A stretch of DNA of 46,366 nucleotides from IMG/VR virus record IMGVR_UViG_3300035698_002170, positions 1 to 46,366 of that record; one strand, given 5' to 3'. Positions within the stretch are counted from its first letter, which is position 1. Each line of letters begins with the position of its first letter. The DNA is from a virus. Positions 6,149 through 14,072 of the stretch are shown one piece after another. The notes beneath the pieces were generated by a model. The model was not told where the DNA came from and did not search any database. It saw only the letters and a list, made by a program, of their open reading frames with translations. The position numbers were made by a program, and so were the translations under genes.

Positions 6149-7972
6149 TTATTCCAGCTCGCCCCAGCTGGGGCCGTAGCCGCCTTCGACCAGCTTGTCG
6201 ATGGGCGCATCGGGGAACACGTCGAGGTAGCCTGCGGTCATGTCCGCATCCATCAGGCGGAGCACGCGGGGCGCGTCTCGCTTCTCCGTCTCGTCGATCA
6301 GGGCGTCGTGGATGTTCGACAGGAACAACGTGCCCTTCAGCTTACCGGCGGCGCGCTGCTCGTCGAGGGTGTTCTTGTGCCGGGTGATGGCGAACGCGAT
6401 GCACGACAGTGCGGCGCGCTGCACCGGGTAGTTGGCGCACTTCGGCATCTCCGGGTTCTTGCCCATGTAGATGGTGCCGCCGTCGACGACGCGGATGTAG
6501 CGCGACGCCTGCGCCTCCGCCATCATAATGTTGCGGTAATCGAACGCGCGGGGATAGCGATCGGCCCAGAAGTCGATGTAGCCACTCGCCTTGCCGACGC
6601 TGGTACGCATCGTGGAGGCGAGGCCGCTGGCACCGGCGCCGTAGATGATGCCGAAGGAGACGCCCTTAGCCGCCTGCCGCAGGCGCTTGCCCGCCGTCGT
6701 GGATCTGTCGATCGGTTTACCGGCGATGACGGCGGCGACCTCGGAATGAACATCGCCGTTCAGGATGTCATCCATCAGCTGCGGATCGTCGGCCAGCAGG
6801 GCGAGCATCCGCATCTCGATACCGCTGTAATCGAGGGAGGCGAGAACGCGTGCAATCTGGCGTTTCCGCTCCTCGACGATCTGCGCGACGAACGACGTGC
6901 GGACGCTGGTCTCCTCGCCGAGTAGCTCATTGTCGCGTGGTGTCTGCTGCAGGTTGGGACCGGAGCACGAGAAGCGGACCGTCTTGGCAGCACCTATGTT
7001 GTAGCGCGCGTGGATCCGGCCATCGTCGGCCAGCCGGGCCATGGTCGACAGGTTGTAGCCGAAGCTCGATATGTACTTCGAGATCTTCTTGTAGTCGGCC
7101 AGACCATCGAAGAATGTCTCGAGGGGAGTGTCCGGCACGGTACCGGCGAGCATACGCAGGACCTCTGACTTCATCGACAGCTGCCCGGTCTTCTCCGTGC
7201 GGGGCCAACCGCCGAGGAACGTGTCCGGCATATTGGTGGCAAAATAATTCGACCACTGCATGTCCGAATTTATGTTGGCGACCTCGTCGTCACCGACGAG
7301 CGTGCGGATGAGTTTGATCTTCTCCTGCTGCACCACCACCCACTTGGCGACGAGCTTATCGTGCCGGTCGGCGTCGAGGAGCATTCCGTTGGTCTGCATC
7401 TCCATCACCGCCGGGACCATATTGTTGATCATATGGAAGGCGCGCCAGCGGCCCTCGTCGCACTGGGCGGACCAGTGCTCGTACAGGGACCATGTGTGGA
7501 CACTGTCATCCATGGCGTAGTCGAGCTGCGACTTCGTCAGCTTCTTGACGGACCAGTCCGACCGCTGCTCCTCCTTATTCATCTCGATGTCGAGATCCCA
7601 CAGGACGAGCTGCTTCAGGCTGTAGGATCCGCCGCCGAGGATGGCTTTGCGGATGTAGGCGACATCCCAGATGACCGGCGCCGTCCCGGCGTCGTGGAAC
7701 CAACTCAGCTCGAACCCGGCGTTGAAGACAACCCAGATGCCGCGCGCCTCGAACAGGTGGGCGCATGCTTTGAAGCCCCCCCGGATCCGGTTGAAGTCGA
7801 CGAGGTATCGACGGCTCTTATTCGCGAGGGTGACGAGGCGGACCTTGCCGTGTTTTGGGTACAGAGAGGTGGTCTCGAAGTCGAGCGCAGCCGGGCCGGA
7901 CCGCGCTAACGCAGCGATGGCGGTCGTCAGCGCCTTCTTGGTTGACAGTATCGCGTATTTCTTGGTACTCAT
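6149..7972 (-). CDS. DNA polymerase, family A, with 3'-5' exonuclease
   Basis: 607 residues, T7-polymerase-like size. The N-terminal exonuclease domain shows Exo I DFE (D31/E33), Exo II FNAGFE (N84, E88 where Asp is usual) and Exo III YAMDDS. The polymerase domain has motif A LDYSGIEMRMLA (near 380), motif B RQAAKGVSFGIIYG (K435, F439) and motif C IHDALIDE (H555, D556). Motif C reads HDA where HDE is usual. The residue matching E. coli Pol I F762 is Phe, which surveys of viral family A polymerases link to virulent phages. It replicates the phage genome with the primase/helicase at 17811. Start 7972 has GGGAGGTTTGACG upstream. Confidence 0.93.
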   Translation of the reverse strand: MSTKKYAILSTKKALTTAIAALARSGPAALDFETTSLYPKHGKVRLVTLANKSRRYLVDFNRIRGGFKACAHLFEARGIWVVFNAGFELSWFHDAGTAPVIWDVAYIRKAILGGGSYSLKQLVLWDLDIEMNKEEQRSDWSVKKLTKSQLDYAMDDSVHTWSLYEHWSAQCDEGRWRAFHMINNMVPAVMEMQTNGMLLDADRHDKLVAKWVVVQQEKIKLIRTLVGDDEVANINSDMQWSNYFATNMPDTFLGGWPRTEKTGQLSMKSEVLRMLAGTVPDTPLETFFDGLADYKKISKYISSFGYNLSTMARLADDGRIHARYNIGAAKTVRFSCSGPNLQQTPRDNELLGEETSVRTSFVAQIVEERKRQIARVLASLDYSGIEMRMLALLADDPQLMDDILNGDVHSEVAAVIAGKPIDRSTTAGKRLRQAAKGVSFGIIYGAGASGLASTMRTSVGKASGYIDFWADRYPRAFDYRNIMMAEAQASRYIRVVDGGTIYMGKNPEMPKCANYPVQRAALSCIAFAITRHKNTLDEQRAAGKLKGTLFLSNIHDALIDETEKRDAPRVLRLMDADMTAGYLDVFPDAPIDKLVEGGYGPSWGELE

Positions 7973-7978
7973 AATGCG

Positions 7979-7987
7979 TCAAACCTC
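7979..7987 (-). promoter_or_regulatory. Shared GAGGTTTGA ribosome-binding element (polymerase)
   Basis: GAGGTTTGA, 6 bases before the polymerase start. The same 9-mer precedes the helicase (12521-12529) and primase/helicase (17801-17809) genes. Confidence 0.55.
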
Positions 7988-8022
7988 CCCAAATCCTGTG
8001 TACATGTGACCCGTTAAAGAAC

Positions 8023-8052
8023 TAGGCCCCGCCGAGAGATCGGCGGGGCCTA
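8023..8052 (-). terminator. Strong hairpin between ssDNA-binding and polymerase genes
   Basis: A perfect 13-bp stem (TAGGCCCCGCCGA with its complement) closed by a GAGA tetraloop, in the 91 bases between stop 8064 and start 7972. On the - strand it is followed by GTTCTTTAAC, only a weak U-run, so it may be a partial terminator, attenuator or mRNA-end stabiliser. Confidence 0.6.
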
Positions 8053-8063
8053 ATTCTGTCAGG

Positions 8064-8807
8064 CTACTTGCGTGCCCGTTTCGCCGCAGGCTTCTTAGCC
8101 GCAGGCTTCTTCTTCGCCGCAGGCTTCTTGCTCGCCTTCGGCACGTCATCTCCGTCGATCAGCGCACCGAGGTCGTAGTCGACATCCGCATCGAGGTACG
8201 CGTTGACCTCGTCGCGGGTCACCCACGCGTCGACATTGAGGACCGGCTTCTGGTTACCGTTGTCGTCGAAGACGACAGCGGCGAGCGTGATGACGGGCAG
8301 CTCAGGTTCACCGGCACCCATGCGGGCGGCAATCTGCGCCATCATGTCGGAGAACGCATTGCGACCGGAGATGCTCGACAGGGTGAACTTCACGTTCTCG
8401 TGCATCGCAGAGCACTGCACCATACCGAAGCCGAGCAGCCTCGACCAACCCTCGCCCTTCTTCTCGTTGTAGGGACCGTGGTCCTTGAGGGTGTCCTCGT
8501 CGATGCTGTCGCGATCGCGCGTGTAGATCGACCACTCGTGACGCTCGATCGGCTTGCTGCCCTTCCAGCAGATGTGGCCTTCGAGGAATGTCTGCGGCTC
8601 AATGATGAACCGCTGTTCCGGGTCGACAACGTCCTTGTTCTTACCCATGGCGTAGATGCCGGATTTACCGGAGAAGGTAAGGTAGTTGACGTTACCACCA
8701 CTGCCTGTGGACTGCTCGTCCGACGTGGTGGAGAGAGCGGCGGCCATGTCGGCATTCGAGAGTGCCGGGAGGTTGGCCGTTTTGAGGTGGGCTGTGAGTG
8801 CGTTCAT
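8064..8807 (-). CDS. Putative single-stranded DNA-binding protein with basic tail
   Basis: 247 residues. A central beta-rich domain (LTFSGKSGIYAMG, RFIIEPQTFLEGHICWKG, HEWSIY, WSRLLGFGM) is compatible with an OB-fold, and the gene lies between a recombination nuclease and the DNA polymerase, where podoviruses keep their ssDNA-binding protein. The C-terminus is first acidic (DADVDYDLGALIDGDD), then strongly basic with KKPAAKK repeats to the end, like histone H1 or bacterial DNA-compaction tails, unlike the purely acidic tail of T7 gp2.5. The function comes from context and fold impression only. Confidence 0.45.
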   Translation of the reverse strand: MNALTAHLKTANLPALSNADMAAALSTTSDEQSTGSGGNVNYLTFSGKSGIYAMGKNKDVVDPEQRFIIEPQTFLEGHICWKGSKPIERHEWSIYTRDRDSIDEDTLKDHGPYNEKKGEGWSRLLGFGMVQCSAMHENVKFTLSSISGRNAFSDMMAQIAARMGAGEPELPVITLAAVVFDDNGNQKPVLNVDAWVTRDEVNAYLDADVDYDLGALIDGDDVPKASKKPAAKKKPAAKKPAAKRARK

Positions 8808-8828
8808 TTGAAATGTCCTCCTTCAGGA

Positions 8829-9836
8829 TCACGTTACACGTTTCACATTGAGGGTCGTCGAGGCGGCCCCCGATATTTCGTAGATCTCGAGGTCGAGACC
8901 CACGTCGCTCGCCGCTGCCTTCGCGCCTTTTTTGTCAAAGCGTTTGGACACCGATGTGGTGATTGATACCTCGATATCACCGACATTGAATTTCGTTGTT
9001 TTGCGTTTCGCCAGCTCCTCGAGGATCTGCTGCTTCAGCTCGGCGAGGCGATCCTCCGCTGCCTTGCCGTTCTCTTTTATCTGCAGGTACTCGATGGCGA
9101 CGGCGTCGAACTTGGATCCTTTGTTGCCTCTCTTGCGAGGCGCCGCATCGATCTCCGTCACGCCGCATGTCAGGCGGAAGGCACACGTCCGGCACTCCTT
9201 ACCGCCGTCCTTCGTCAGGCCCTCACGGTCGAGGCGGTCGACCTTCTTGGTACGCATGATCTTCTTGCCGCGCAGATCATGCGTCTCGGTCAGGATGTTC
9301 CGGTCGCGATCGATGGGGAACTCGATGATGTCGTCGAAGTTTGATGCATCCATGTAGGTGAGGATCCCGGAGCGGACCTTGCCTTTGTATTCATCGCTCT
9401 TATCAATCAGCTCCATCGCGATCTGCAGCTGCTTCACATGCTTGGCCTGGGGCAGGTTGCGTTTGTTCGTGCGCGGATCGCTCGTCTTGAACTCCGGCAC
9501 GATGACGTGGTCGCCGTAGTTGATGACACCGTCCGGCGTCGCTGAGTTCAAGGTCGCCTTGTCCTGCAGACTGAGCTGCTCGTCGCCGGTGTGCTCGATC
9601 GGCAGGTTGGTGCGTGCGAGAGCCTCGGTGATGTACCGCTCTCCTGCGTGCCCCCGGCGGGCGTAGCCCCACTCCTGCGGCTCCTCCGCCTCCGGCTGGT
9701 GCTTCATGTACCACTGGCGGCGGATACATGTGTAAGCCTCGCTGGCGTTGATCCACGCCCGGCGCTTCTCCGGGTCTAAGGCACGCTCGGCGTCGATGAT
9801 GGTCATTCCGGTGATTACGTTTTCTTGGATGGTCAC
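8829..9836 (-). CDS. PD-(D/E)XK exonuclease, Cas4/RecB-like, with Fe-S cysteines
   Basis: 335 residues. Nuclease core: H63/E66 (GHAGERY), D102 (TPDGV), E115-F-K117 (VPEFKTSD) and a QLQ motif near 136. Four cysteines, C37 (YTCIRRQWY) and C215/C218/C224 (CRTCAFRLTC), match the 4Fe-4S cluster of Cas4/AddB-type nucleases. The C-terminal 90 residues (helical, then VGDIEVSITTSVSK) resemble the tail of YqaJ-type phage exonucleases. In phages such enzymes resect DNA ends for recombination or degrade host DNA. Downstream of promoter P2 and followed by the putative ssDNA-binding protein, an arrangement typical of recombination modules. Confidence 0.8.
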   Translation of the reverse strand: MTIQENVITGMTIIDAERALDPEKRRAWINASEAYTCIRRQWYMKHQPEAEEPQEWGYARRGHAGERYITEALARTNLPIEHTGDEQLSLQDKATLNSATPDGVINYGDHVIVPEFKTSDPRTNKRNLPQAKHVKQLQIAMELIDKSDEYKGKVRSGILTYMDASNFDDIIEFPIDRDRNILTETHDLRGKKIMRTKKVDRLDREGLTKDGGKECRTCAFRLTCGVTEIDAAPRKRGNKGSKFDAVAIEYLQIKENGKAAEDRLAELKQQILEELAKRKTTKFNVGDIEVSITTSVSKRFDKKGAKAAASDVGLDLEIYEISGAASTTLNVKRVT

Positions 9837-9862
9837 TTGTGGTCTCCTCGTGCTGGGTTGCT

Positions 9863-9891
9863 GTTATGACGGGTCAGGCGCTGATAGTCAA
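9863..9891 (-). promoter_or_regulatory. Leftward promoter P2 within a 21-bp repeat
   Basis: Minus strand: -35 TTGACT (9891-9886), 17-base spacer, -10 CATAAC (9868-9863). The spacer carries TCAGCGCCTGA, a weaker version of the palindrome in P1 and P4-P6. Bases 9871-9891 are repeated exactly at 10373-10393. It drives the nuclease and ssDNA-binding genes. Confidence 0.6.
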
Positions 9892-10086
9892 TTAAAATTG
9901 AAGTTCGCCCACAAGCTCGTGAGCCATGTACATGAAGTCGGGGCCAATGCCACCGGCGCCGTCGGTGTAGTGACCGAGCAGGATGCCCTGCAGGACACTC
10001 AGCTGGTACCGGTTCTCCCGGTCCAACTCGAGGGCCTCGGTCGGCAGGGGGCCGTGCGGCTCGTCGCCGTATATGAATACTTTCAT
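9892..10086 (-). CDS. Small hypothetical protein
   Basis: 64 residues starting MKVFIYGDEPHG at 10086, with CAGGAGCACGGGCG before ATG; the start overlaps the previous stop (ATGA). N-terminal beta strand, then a helix and a GGIGPDFMYMAHEL segment. No family recognised. It lies between the HTH-HNH gene and promoter P2. Confidence 0.5.
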   Translation of the reverse strand: MKVFIYGDEPHGPLPTEALELDRENRYQLSVLQGILLGHYTDGAGGIGPDFMYMAHELVGELQF

Positions 10087-10763
10087 CGCCCGTGCTCCTG
10101 CCACATGACGGCGTTGCACCGGAAGTGGACGGCACCCTCAGTGAGGCCCGTATCGTGGTCGTGCTGGAGATGTATGGGGTGCTTCTGGAACCCCTTCGGG
10201 AACCGGTCCCAGTGAATAAGAGTGTTTGCGATACGCGCAGGCGGGTCCGCGTCGAGACGGCAGGCGCACCAGAAGCACATACCGTCTTGGCGCTTGATAT
10301 ACTCCTGCCGGACAACCGCGCGCTGATAGCGGGACAGGTCGTCGTACATGGCGGGTAGGGCTATGATGTGGTGGGTCAGGCGCTGATAGTCAACACTACC
10401 TACCCCCTGATCTCGAATGTCTCCGGGTTGCGAGGCGTCGACGATTGCCGAGTTGACTACTTTGAGGTTGAGTATGCGTAGCTGCTGGGGAACCTGCTTC
10501 ACCGCCTTGGCGCATATCTGCTGTACGCGCGCAGTGGATATCCCCAGCATCCGGGCAATACTCGCCTGTGTGCGCCCCGCCATGTACTGCGAAACTATAT
10601 ACCGGTTACGCGCCCGCCTCGGGCGAGGGGATGGACCCCGGAGCGCCTTCGCCTTTGCAGGCGGCCTCGGTAAAACATAGGGTACGCTTTTAGGTGGTTT
10701 CGGGTACTTCGGTCGCGCGTGCCGCTTGGCGGCCTCGTAGAGGGCGTCTGCCGGATCCGTCAT
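10083..10763 (-). CDS. HTH (sigma region 4-like) and HNH nuclease fusion
   Basis: 226 residues. Residues 1-50 are basic and proline-rich; 51-95 hold a helix-turn-helix (QYMAGRTQASIARMLGIS then RVQQI) like sigma region 4 or similar regulators. Residues 139-226 form a zinc-dependent HNH / endonuclease VII-like nuclease: CFWCAC (163-168), QHDHDTG (200-206) and HFRCN (213-217). The linker (about 96-138) spans a copy of the promoter-like 21-bp repeat, so this may be two genes joined in frame; ATG 10349 (residue 139) is a possible internal start but lacks a clear ribosome site. Start 10763 overlaps the upstream stop (ATGA). Possible roles: regulator, packaging or resolution nuclease, or homing endonuclease. 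Confidence 0.65.
   Translation of the reverse strand: MTDPADALYEAAKRHARPKYPKPPKSVPYVLPRPPAKAKALRGPSPRPRRARNRYIVSQYMAGRTQASIARMLGISTARVQQICAKAVKQVPQQLRILNLKVVNSAIVDASQPGDIRDQGVGSVDYQRLTHHIIALPAMYDDLSRYQRAVVRQEYIKRQDGMCFWCACRLDADPPARIANTLIHWDRFPKGFQKHPIHLQHDHDTGLTEGAVHFRCNAVMWQEHGR
10373..10393 (-). repeat. 21-bp direct repeat of the P2 promoter region, inside the HTH-HNH gene
   Basis: Identical to 9871-9891: TTGACT plus the TCAGCGCCTGA element. A good -10 is missing here (CACATC at 17-base spacing), so it may be a weak promoter, an operator, or a duplication footprint flanking about 500 bp that hold the HNH part and the 64-residue gene. Confidence 0.7.
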
Positions 10764-11134
10764 GACGCGGCCTCACTGAAACTCGGGTGCTGGTTCTTCA
10801 TGTGCGCGGCGAGCTGCTTGAAGGTTCTGTTGCAGCAGGGGCAGACACCGGCGGCGCTCCGCCTCTTCATCTTGGTGACCTGCCCTTTCGCGGCGGCGGT
10901 GCGGCGGCGCTCGGCGTCGAGGTCTTCCCGGTGCCGGTCATGCAGCTCGGCTTGTTTCTGCTTCAGGCGGTCGCGCTCGCGCCGGAGCTTCTCGGTTTCC
11001 CCTTCGCCGAAGGTGAGGTAGTGACCGTTGGGGCAATGAAATGCGTCGCCGTCTTTTCGCCGGGCGGCGATGTAGGGCGACGGGGCGCTGAATAATATTC
11101 CGCACTCGGCGCAGGTCTGGTTCTCTTGGGTCAT
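10760..11134 (-). CDS. Zinc-finger coiled-coil protein
   Basis: 124 residues. N-terminal cysteines (CAECG, residues 8-12, and CPNGH near 34), a long charged helix (about 45-88, EKLRRERDRLKQKQAEL), then a C-terminal classic-type finger CPCCNRTFKQL-AAHMKNQH. Proteins of this build occur in many alphaproteobacterial phages and prophages; function unknown, probably DNA or RNA binding. It overlaps both neighbours by 4 bases (ATGA), so it is translated with the helicase. Confidence 0.65.
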   Translation of the reverse strand: MTQENQTCAECGILFSAPSPYIAARRKDGDAFHCPNGHYLTFGEGETEKLRRERDRLKQKQAELHDRHREDLDAERRRTAAAKGQVTKMKRRSAAGVCPCCNRTFKQLAAHMKNQHPSFSEAAS

Positions 11135-12516
11135 GATGCGGTCTCCATCAGGTGGTCGAGGTTGCGATCGGAGGCGCCGGTGAGCTTCGCGTGCTCCGCC
11201 GCCTTCGTCGCCGAGATCCGCGACAGCGCGTCGTCGATCTGGTTGTCGTGGCGGTACGTGTTGATGTGGACGTGCCGCTCCTGACCCATGCGGTACAGCC
11301 GCGCGTAGAACTGATCCATAATCGCCGGTGACCAGTCGCTCTCGATCACCTCGACGCGGTTGCCGCCCTGCTGCAGGTTGATCGCGACGCCCATGGCAGA
11401 GATCTGCCCGATGATGCCGTCCAACTCACCGGCGTTGAAGGCACGCTCGATCTCTGTGCGCTTCTTCGCGGAGGTGGATCCGTCGAGGATCTCGAACGTC
11501 GGCAGTAATGTCTTCAGCCCGTGCAGGACTGACGTGTGCCACCCGCCAATCAGGACGGGGCCGTTGCCATCCTCGATCAGCTCGCTGACAATCTGCGCGA
11601 AGGCTTTTACCTTGCCCTCACCGATCAGGCGACGGATCGTCGCGAGGACAGGATCCTGTCGCTTCGCCAGGGCGTCGATCTGGTCTGCGGGGATCTTGCG
11701 GAGGGCGCCCAGCGCATCCTTCAGCTCAGGTGTCATCGAGAGGCCGATCGGCAGCTCGGTCTGCGTCAGGGGCGGCATGGCCTCCCACACCTCCGCCAGA
11801 GAGCGGCTGATCGCCGCCGGGCTGTCGCCGCCGTAGACGACATCACCCAGCTCCTCCGTGCGGAGGTTACCGACGACGGTCTTCGTCGCGTACTTCTGAT
11901 ACGAGGAGTAGCGTTTCATCTGGGTGACGGTGTAGCGCAGGGTGAATTTATCGAACGACAGGCCGCCTGTCTTTTCCTTCAGGCCGTCGGGGTTGGCGTG
12001 GCACAGGAAGGGGAAGAGATCATCATTCCAGCGTGTCGTCGGTGTGCCCGTCAGCAACCACGCCCAGCCGTCATCCTTCGTGACTGAAGAGACGAGGCCG
12101 CCGGATCCGAGGATGGCTTTTGTGCGTTTGGCGGTGACATTCTTCAGGGCGTGCGCCTCGTCGCAGATCACGATGTGGGCACCCCACGCCTTCAACTCCT
12201 CGACACGTTTGACGGCAATCGCGTAGGACACGACGAGGACGGCAGCGTCTTCATTTATCTCGGTGGTGCCTGTCTTCAGGAGCTGGGTGTGGAACCCGGT
12301 GACGTTCATCGTCGTCTCGACCCACATGTTCATTGCGATGGGGGGGACGATGATGATGATGCCCGGCACGGCGTTGATCATCTCCTCGACGAGCAGGGCG
12401 GCGCTCTGGGCGGTGAACGTCTTGCCGGTGCCCATCTTGTCGAAGAGACCGGAGGTGGTGCCTTGGCGGCCTGCGAGGTAGTCGCGGCCAATAATTTGGT
12501 GGGGTAGTAATTTCAT
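11131..12516 (-). CDS. SNF2-family DEAD/DEAH helicase
   Basis: 461 residues, a compact SNF2-type ATPase. Walker A KMGTGKT (27-33), Walker B DEAH (119-122), motif III LTGTP (near 155), and in the second RecA lobe IIGQISAMGVAINLQ and motif VI YARLYRMGQERHV. Such phage enzymes (compare T4 UvsW and related small SNF2 proteins) remodel replication or recombination intermediates. It is the first gene after promoter P4 and carries GAGAGGTTTGACCAG before ATG. The assignment to the superfamily is firm; the substrate is unknown. Confidence 0.9.
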   Translation of the reverse strand: MKLLPHQIIGRDYLAGRQGTTSGLFDKMGTGKTFTAQSAALLVEEMINAVPGIIIIVPPIAMNMWVETTMNVTGFHTQLLKTGTTEINEDAAVLVVSYAIAVKRVEELKAWGAHIVICDEAHALKNVTAKRTKAILGSGGLVSSVTKDDGWAWLLTGTPTTRWNDDLFPFLCHANPDGLKEKTGGLSFDKFTLRYTVTQMKRYSSYQKYATKTVVGNLRTEELGDVVYGGDSPAAISRSLAEVWEAMPPLTQTELPIGLSMTPELKDALGALRKIPADQIDALAKRQDPVLATIRRLIGEGKVKAFAQIVSELIEDGNGPVLIGGWHTSVLHGLKTLLPTFEILDGSTSAKKRTEIERAFNAGELDGIIGQISAMGVAINLQQGGNRVEVIESDWSPAIMDQFYARLYRMGQERHVHINTYRHDNQIDDALSRISATKAAEHAKLTGASDRNLDHLMETAS

Positions 12517-12520
12517 CTGG

Positions 12521-12529
12521 TCAAACCTC
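12521..12529 (-). promoter_or_regulatory. Shared GAGGTTTGA ribosome-binding element (helicase)
   Basis: GAGGTTTGA, 4 bases before the helicase ATG; same 9-mer as at the polymerase and primase starts. Confidence 0.55.
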
Positions 12530-12543
12530 TCTGACTGACAGTG

Positions 12544-12572
12544 TATTTATATCAGCGGCTGCTGGGTGTCAA
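12544..12572 (-). promoter_or_regulatory. Leftward promoter P4 with embedded inverted repeat
   Basis: Minus strand: -35 TTGACA (12572-12567), then CAGCAGCCGCTGA (inverted CAGC/GCTG), and -10 TATAAATA (TAAATA at 17-base spacing). It overlaps the 3' end of the 12547-12951 gene and serves the helicase. Confidence 0.65.
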
Positions 12573-12951
12573 CCGCGTGCGCCAGCAGGATCTGCGGAGG
12601 CACATCGATCGTCAGGACCTCCTCCCAGAAGTCGGGATCGTAGCCGGTCCAGCGGGACGTCGGGTTCTCGTACAGGCGCCACTCACCCTTGACGCAGCGG
12701 TAGCGATATGTCGCCTGCGGCTCTGTCACGTAGTAGCGGCTGCGCTGTATAACGCCCACTTCCTGCAGGCGATCCAGTATAGCGGACCGCACCATGTCTG
12801 CGTGGTTCTGTGACATCGCGCCGAAGCGGCACTGCAGCTCATGCCTGCTGATGACAGTGGGCGCGGCGCCGGGGGCGGGGATGCACCACGTCCATGTCGG
12901 CAGTACCTCGGGTGCGGTCACGGCGGAGTACGCCTTGTCAAATGCGGGCAT
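12547..12951 (-). CDS. Hypothetical protein, 134 residues
   Basis: Starts MPAFDKAYSAV at 12951 with GGAGGACTGAGC before ATG. Middle part (HELQCRFGAMSQNH, ILDRLQEVGVIQRSRYY) could be a winged helix; the C-terminal part is W/Y-rich. No family recognised. It lies 2 bases after the upstream gene, in the transcript from promoter P5. Confidence 0.55.
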   Translation of the reverse strand: MPAFDKAYSAVTAPEVLPTWTWCIPAPGAAPTVISRHELQCRFGAMSQNHADMVRSAILDRLQEVGVIQRSRYYVTEPQATYRYRCVKGEWRLYENPTSRWTGYDPDFWEEVLTIDVPPQILLAHAVDTQQPLI

Positions 12952-12953
12952 GC

Positions 12954-13397
12954 TCAGTCCTCCGCTTTCTTCGTGCCGACGGTGAACTTCAGGACCGTCT
13001 GGATGCGGTCATGCAGGTCAGGCGTGTCGGTCATCTGGGCGATGCTGTCGAGCACACCCTCCAGCATACGCAGACGCTGACCGGCCTTCTGCTGAGCCAT
13101 GGCTGCTGCATTCATAGCCTCCTGAAGAGCCTGATCGGTGTTGCTTATGGCGTCGAAGCCGTGATCAAAATTGTACTTCTTTGCCTGCTCCGCTTCGTCG
13201 GCATCAGCCTTTAACCGCGTTGCGGTGTTGAGTTCGTCCCACCAGCTGTTGTCGTCCATGTGGTTGAAGTGACAGACGTAGATCGAGGGGAGGTCCAACT
13301 CGGTTGGGAGCCAGTAGAAGTAGCCCTCTCCCTTGACGAGTTTGAGGCCGCTCTGAGAGGCGGACTTGTTCAGCTTGGCTTTCGTGAGGGTGCTCAT
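12954..13397 (-). CDS. Hypothetical protein, 147 residues
   Basis: Starts MSTLTKAKLNKSA at 13397 with CCAAGGAGACCACC before ATG. Residues 20-60 are aromatic-rich and probably beta (GYFYWLPTELDLP, IYVCHFNHMDD); residues 65-140 are long helices. No family recognised. First gene of the P5 transcript; its leader is nearly the same as that of the 17660 gene. Confidence 0.55.
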   Translation of the reverse strand: MSTLTKAKLNKSASQSGLKLVKGEGYFYWLPTELDLPSIYVCHFNHMDDNSWWDELNTATRLKADADEAEQAKKYNFDHGFDAISNTDQALQEAMNAAAMAQQKAGQRLRMLEGVLDSIAQMTDTPDLHDRIQTVLKFTVGTKKAED

Positions 13398-13430
13398 GGT
13401 GGTCTCCTTGGTTGAGGTGTCCGTCCAACA

Positions 13431-13459
13431 GATATAGTCATCAGCTGCTGATACTTCAA
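13431..13459 (-). promoter_or_regulatory. Leftward promoter P5 with embedded palindrome
   Basis: Minus strand: -35 TTGAAG (13459-13454), 17-base spacer, -10 TATATC (13436-13431). The spacer carries TCAGCAGCTGA (13451-13441). Together with the leader down to 13395 it repeats the P6 cassette at 17658-17724. Confidence 0.75.
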
Positions 13460-13485
13460 GTGTTTATTTTCGCCTGCCCCTGCGG

Positions 13486-13776
13486 CTATCTCCCCACCCC
13501 CGTGAGTTCCTCGGCGCTCATACGGTAATCCCTCTGAGGCCAGCCGTCCGCGAAGCCCAGATCATCGACGTACTTCGCTTTCGTCCGCCAGATGTAGCCA
13601 CAACGACGGCAGCCGACGGCGGAGTATTCGCTGGACGTCATATGGTAGCCGTTGAACGCAGAGTGGTTGCACATGTAGCTCAATATAACCCAGAGCCGGG
13701 CGGGGCGGTTTGATCCCGCCTCGACGGTGATAGGCTCATCACGCTCCGGGCAGGAGCACGCCGGACCCCCGCTCAT
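13486..13776 (-). CDS. Cysteine-rich small protein, unknown
   Basis: 96 residues starting MSGGPACSCPERD at 13776, overlapping the upstream stop (ATGA). Cysteine pairs CSC near the N-terminus, then MCNHS and CRRCGYIW suggest a zinc ribbon. Last gene of the P6 early chain, directly before promoter P5. No family recognised. Confidence 0.5.
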   Translation of the reverse strand: MSGGPACSCPERDEPITVEAGSNRPARLWVILSYMCNHSAFNGYHMTSSEYSAVGCRRCGYIWRTKAKYVDDLGFADGWPQRDYRMSAEELTGVGR

Positions 13777-14060
13777 CTGGCACCCCCGCTGTACGACGGC
13801 CTGGCCCAGCTGTCGTCGGTGAGACTGGCGGTGAGGAGCGGCCCGTTGCCTCCCTCGCCGCCGACGTCGCAGTCGATCCACCGGATCTTCGGCGCCGACG
13901 TGCCGCCGCGCGCTTCGAGGCGGACGTACCCTGAGCCGTGCTTGGCGTAGACCTCGGACGCCCGGTGGTAGAGGTCGGCCTGCTTATAGGTGCCGCTGAC
14001 ATAGAGGACGCACTGCATCCCTTCGATAACGTGAAATAGCTCTGCTCTGCTGATAGCCAT
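13773..14060 (-). CDS. Hypothetical protein, 95 residues
   Basis: Starts MAISRAELFHVIEG at 14060 after AAGGAGATATTTG (a TTG just upstream is less likely). Helical N-terminal half with YHRASEVYAKHG, then a beta-rich part with WIDCDVGGEGGNG. No family recognised. Confidence 0.5.
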   Translation of the reverse strand: MAISRAELFHVIEGMQCVLYVSGTYKQADLYHRASEVYAKHGSGYVRLEARGGTSAPKIRWIDCDVGGEGGNGPLLTASLTDDSWARPSYSGGAR

Positions 14061-14072
14061 CAAATATCTCCT

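Noticed and set aside
6850-7909. Several 150-180 codon + strand frames inside the polymerase gene
   Set aside because: They are reverse-strand shadows of the polymerase; none has a ribosome site or recognisable protein pattern.
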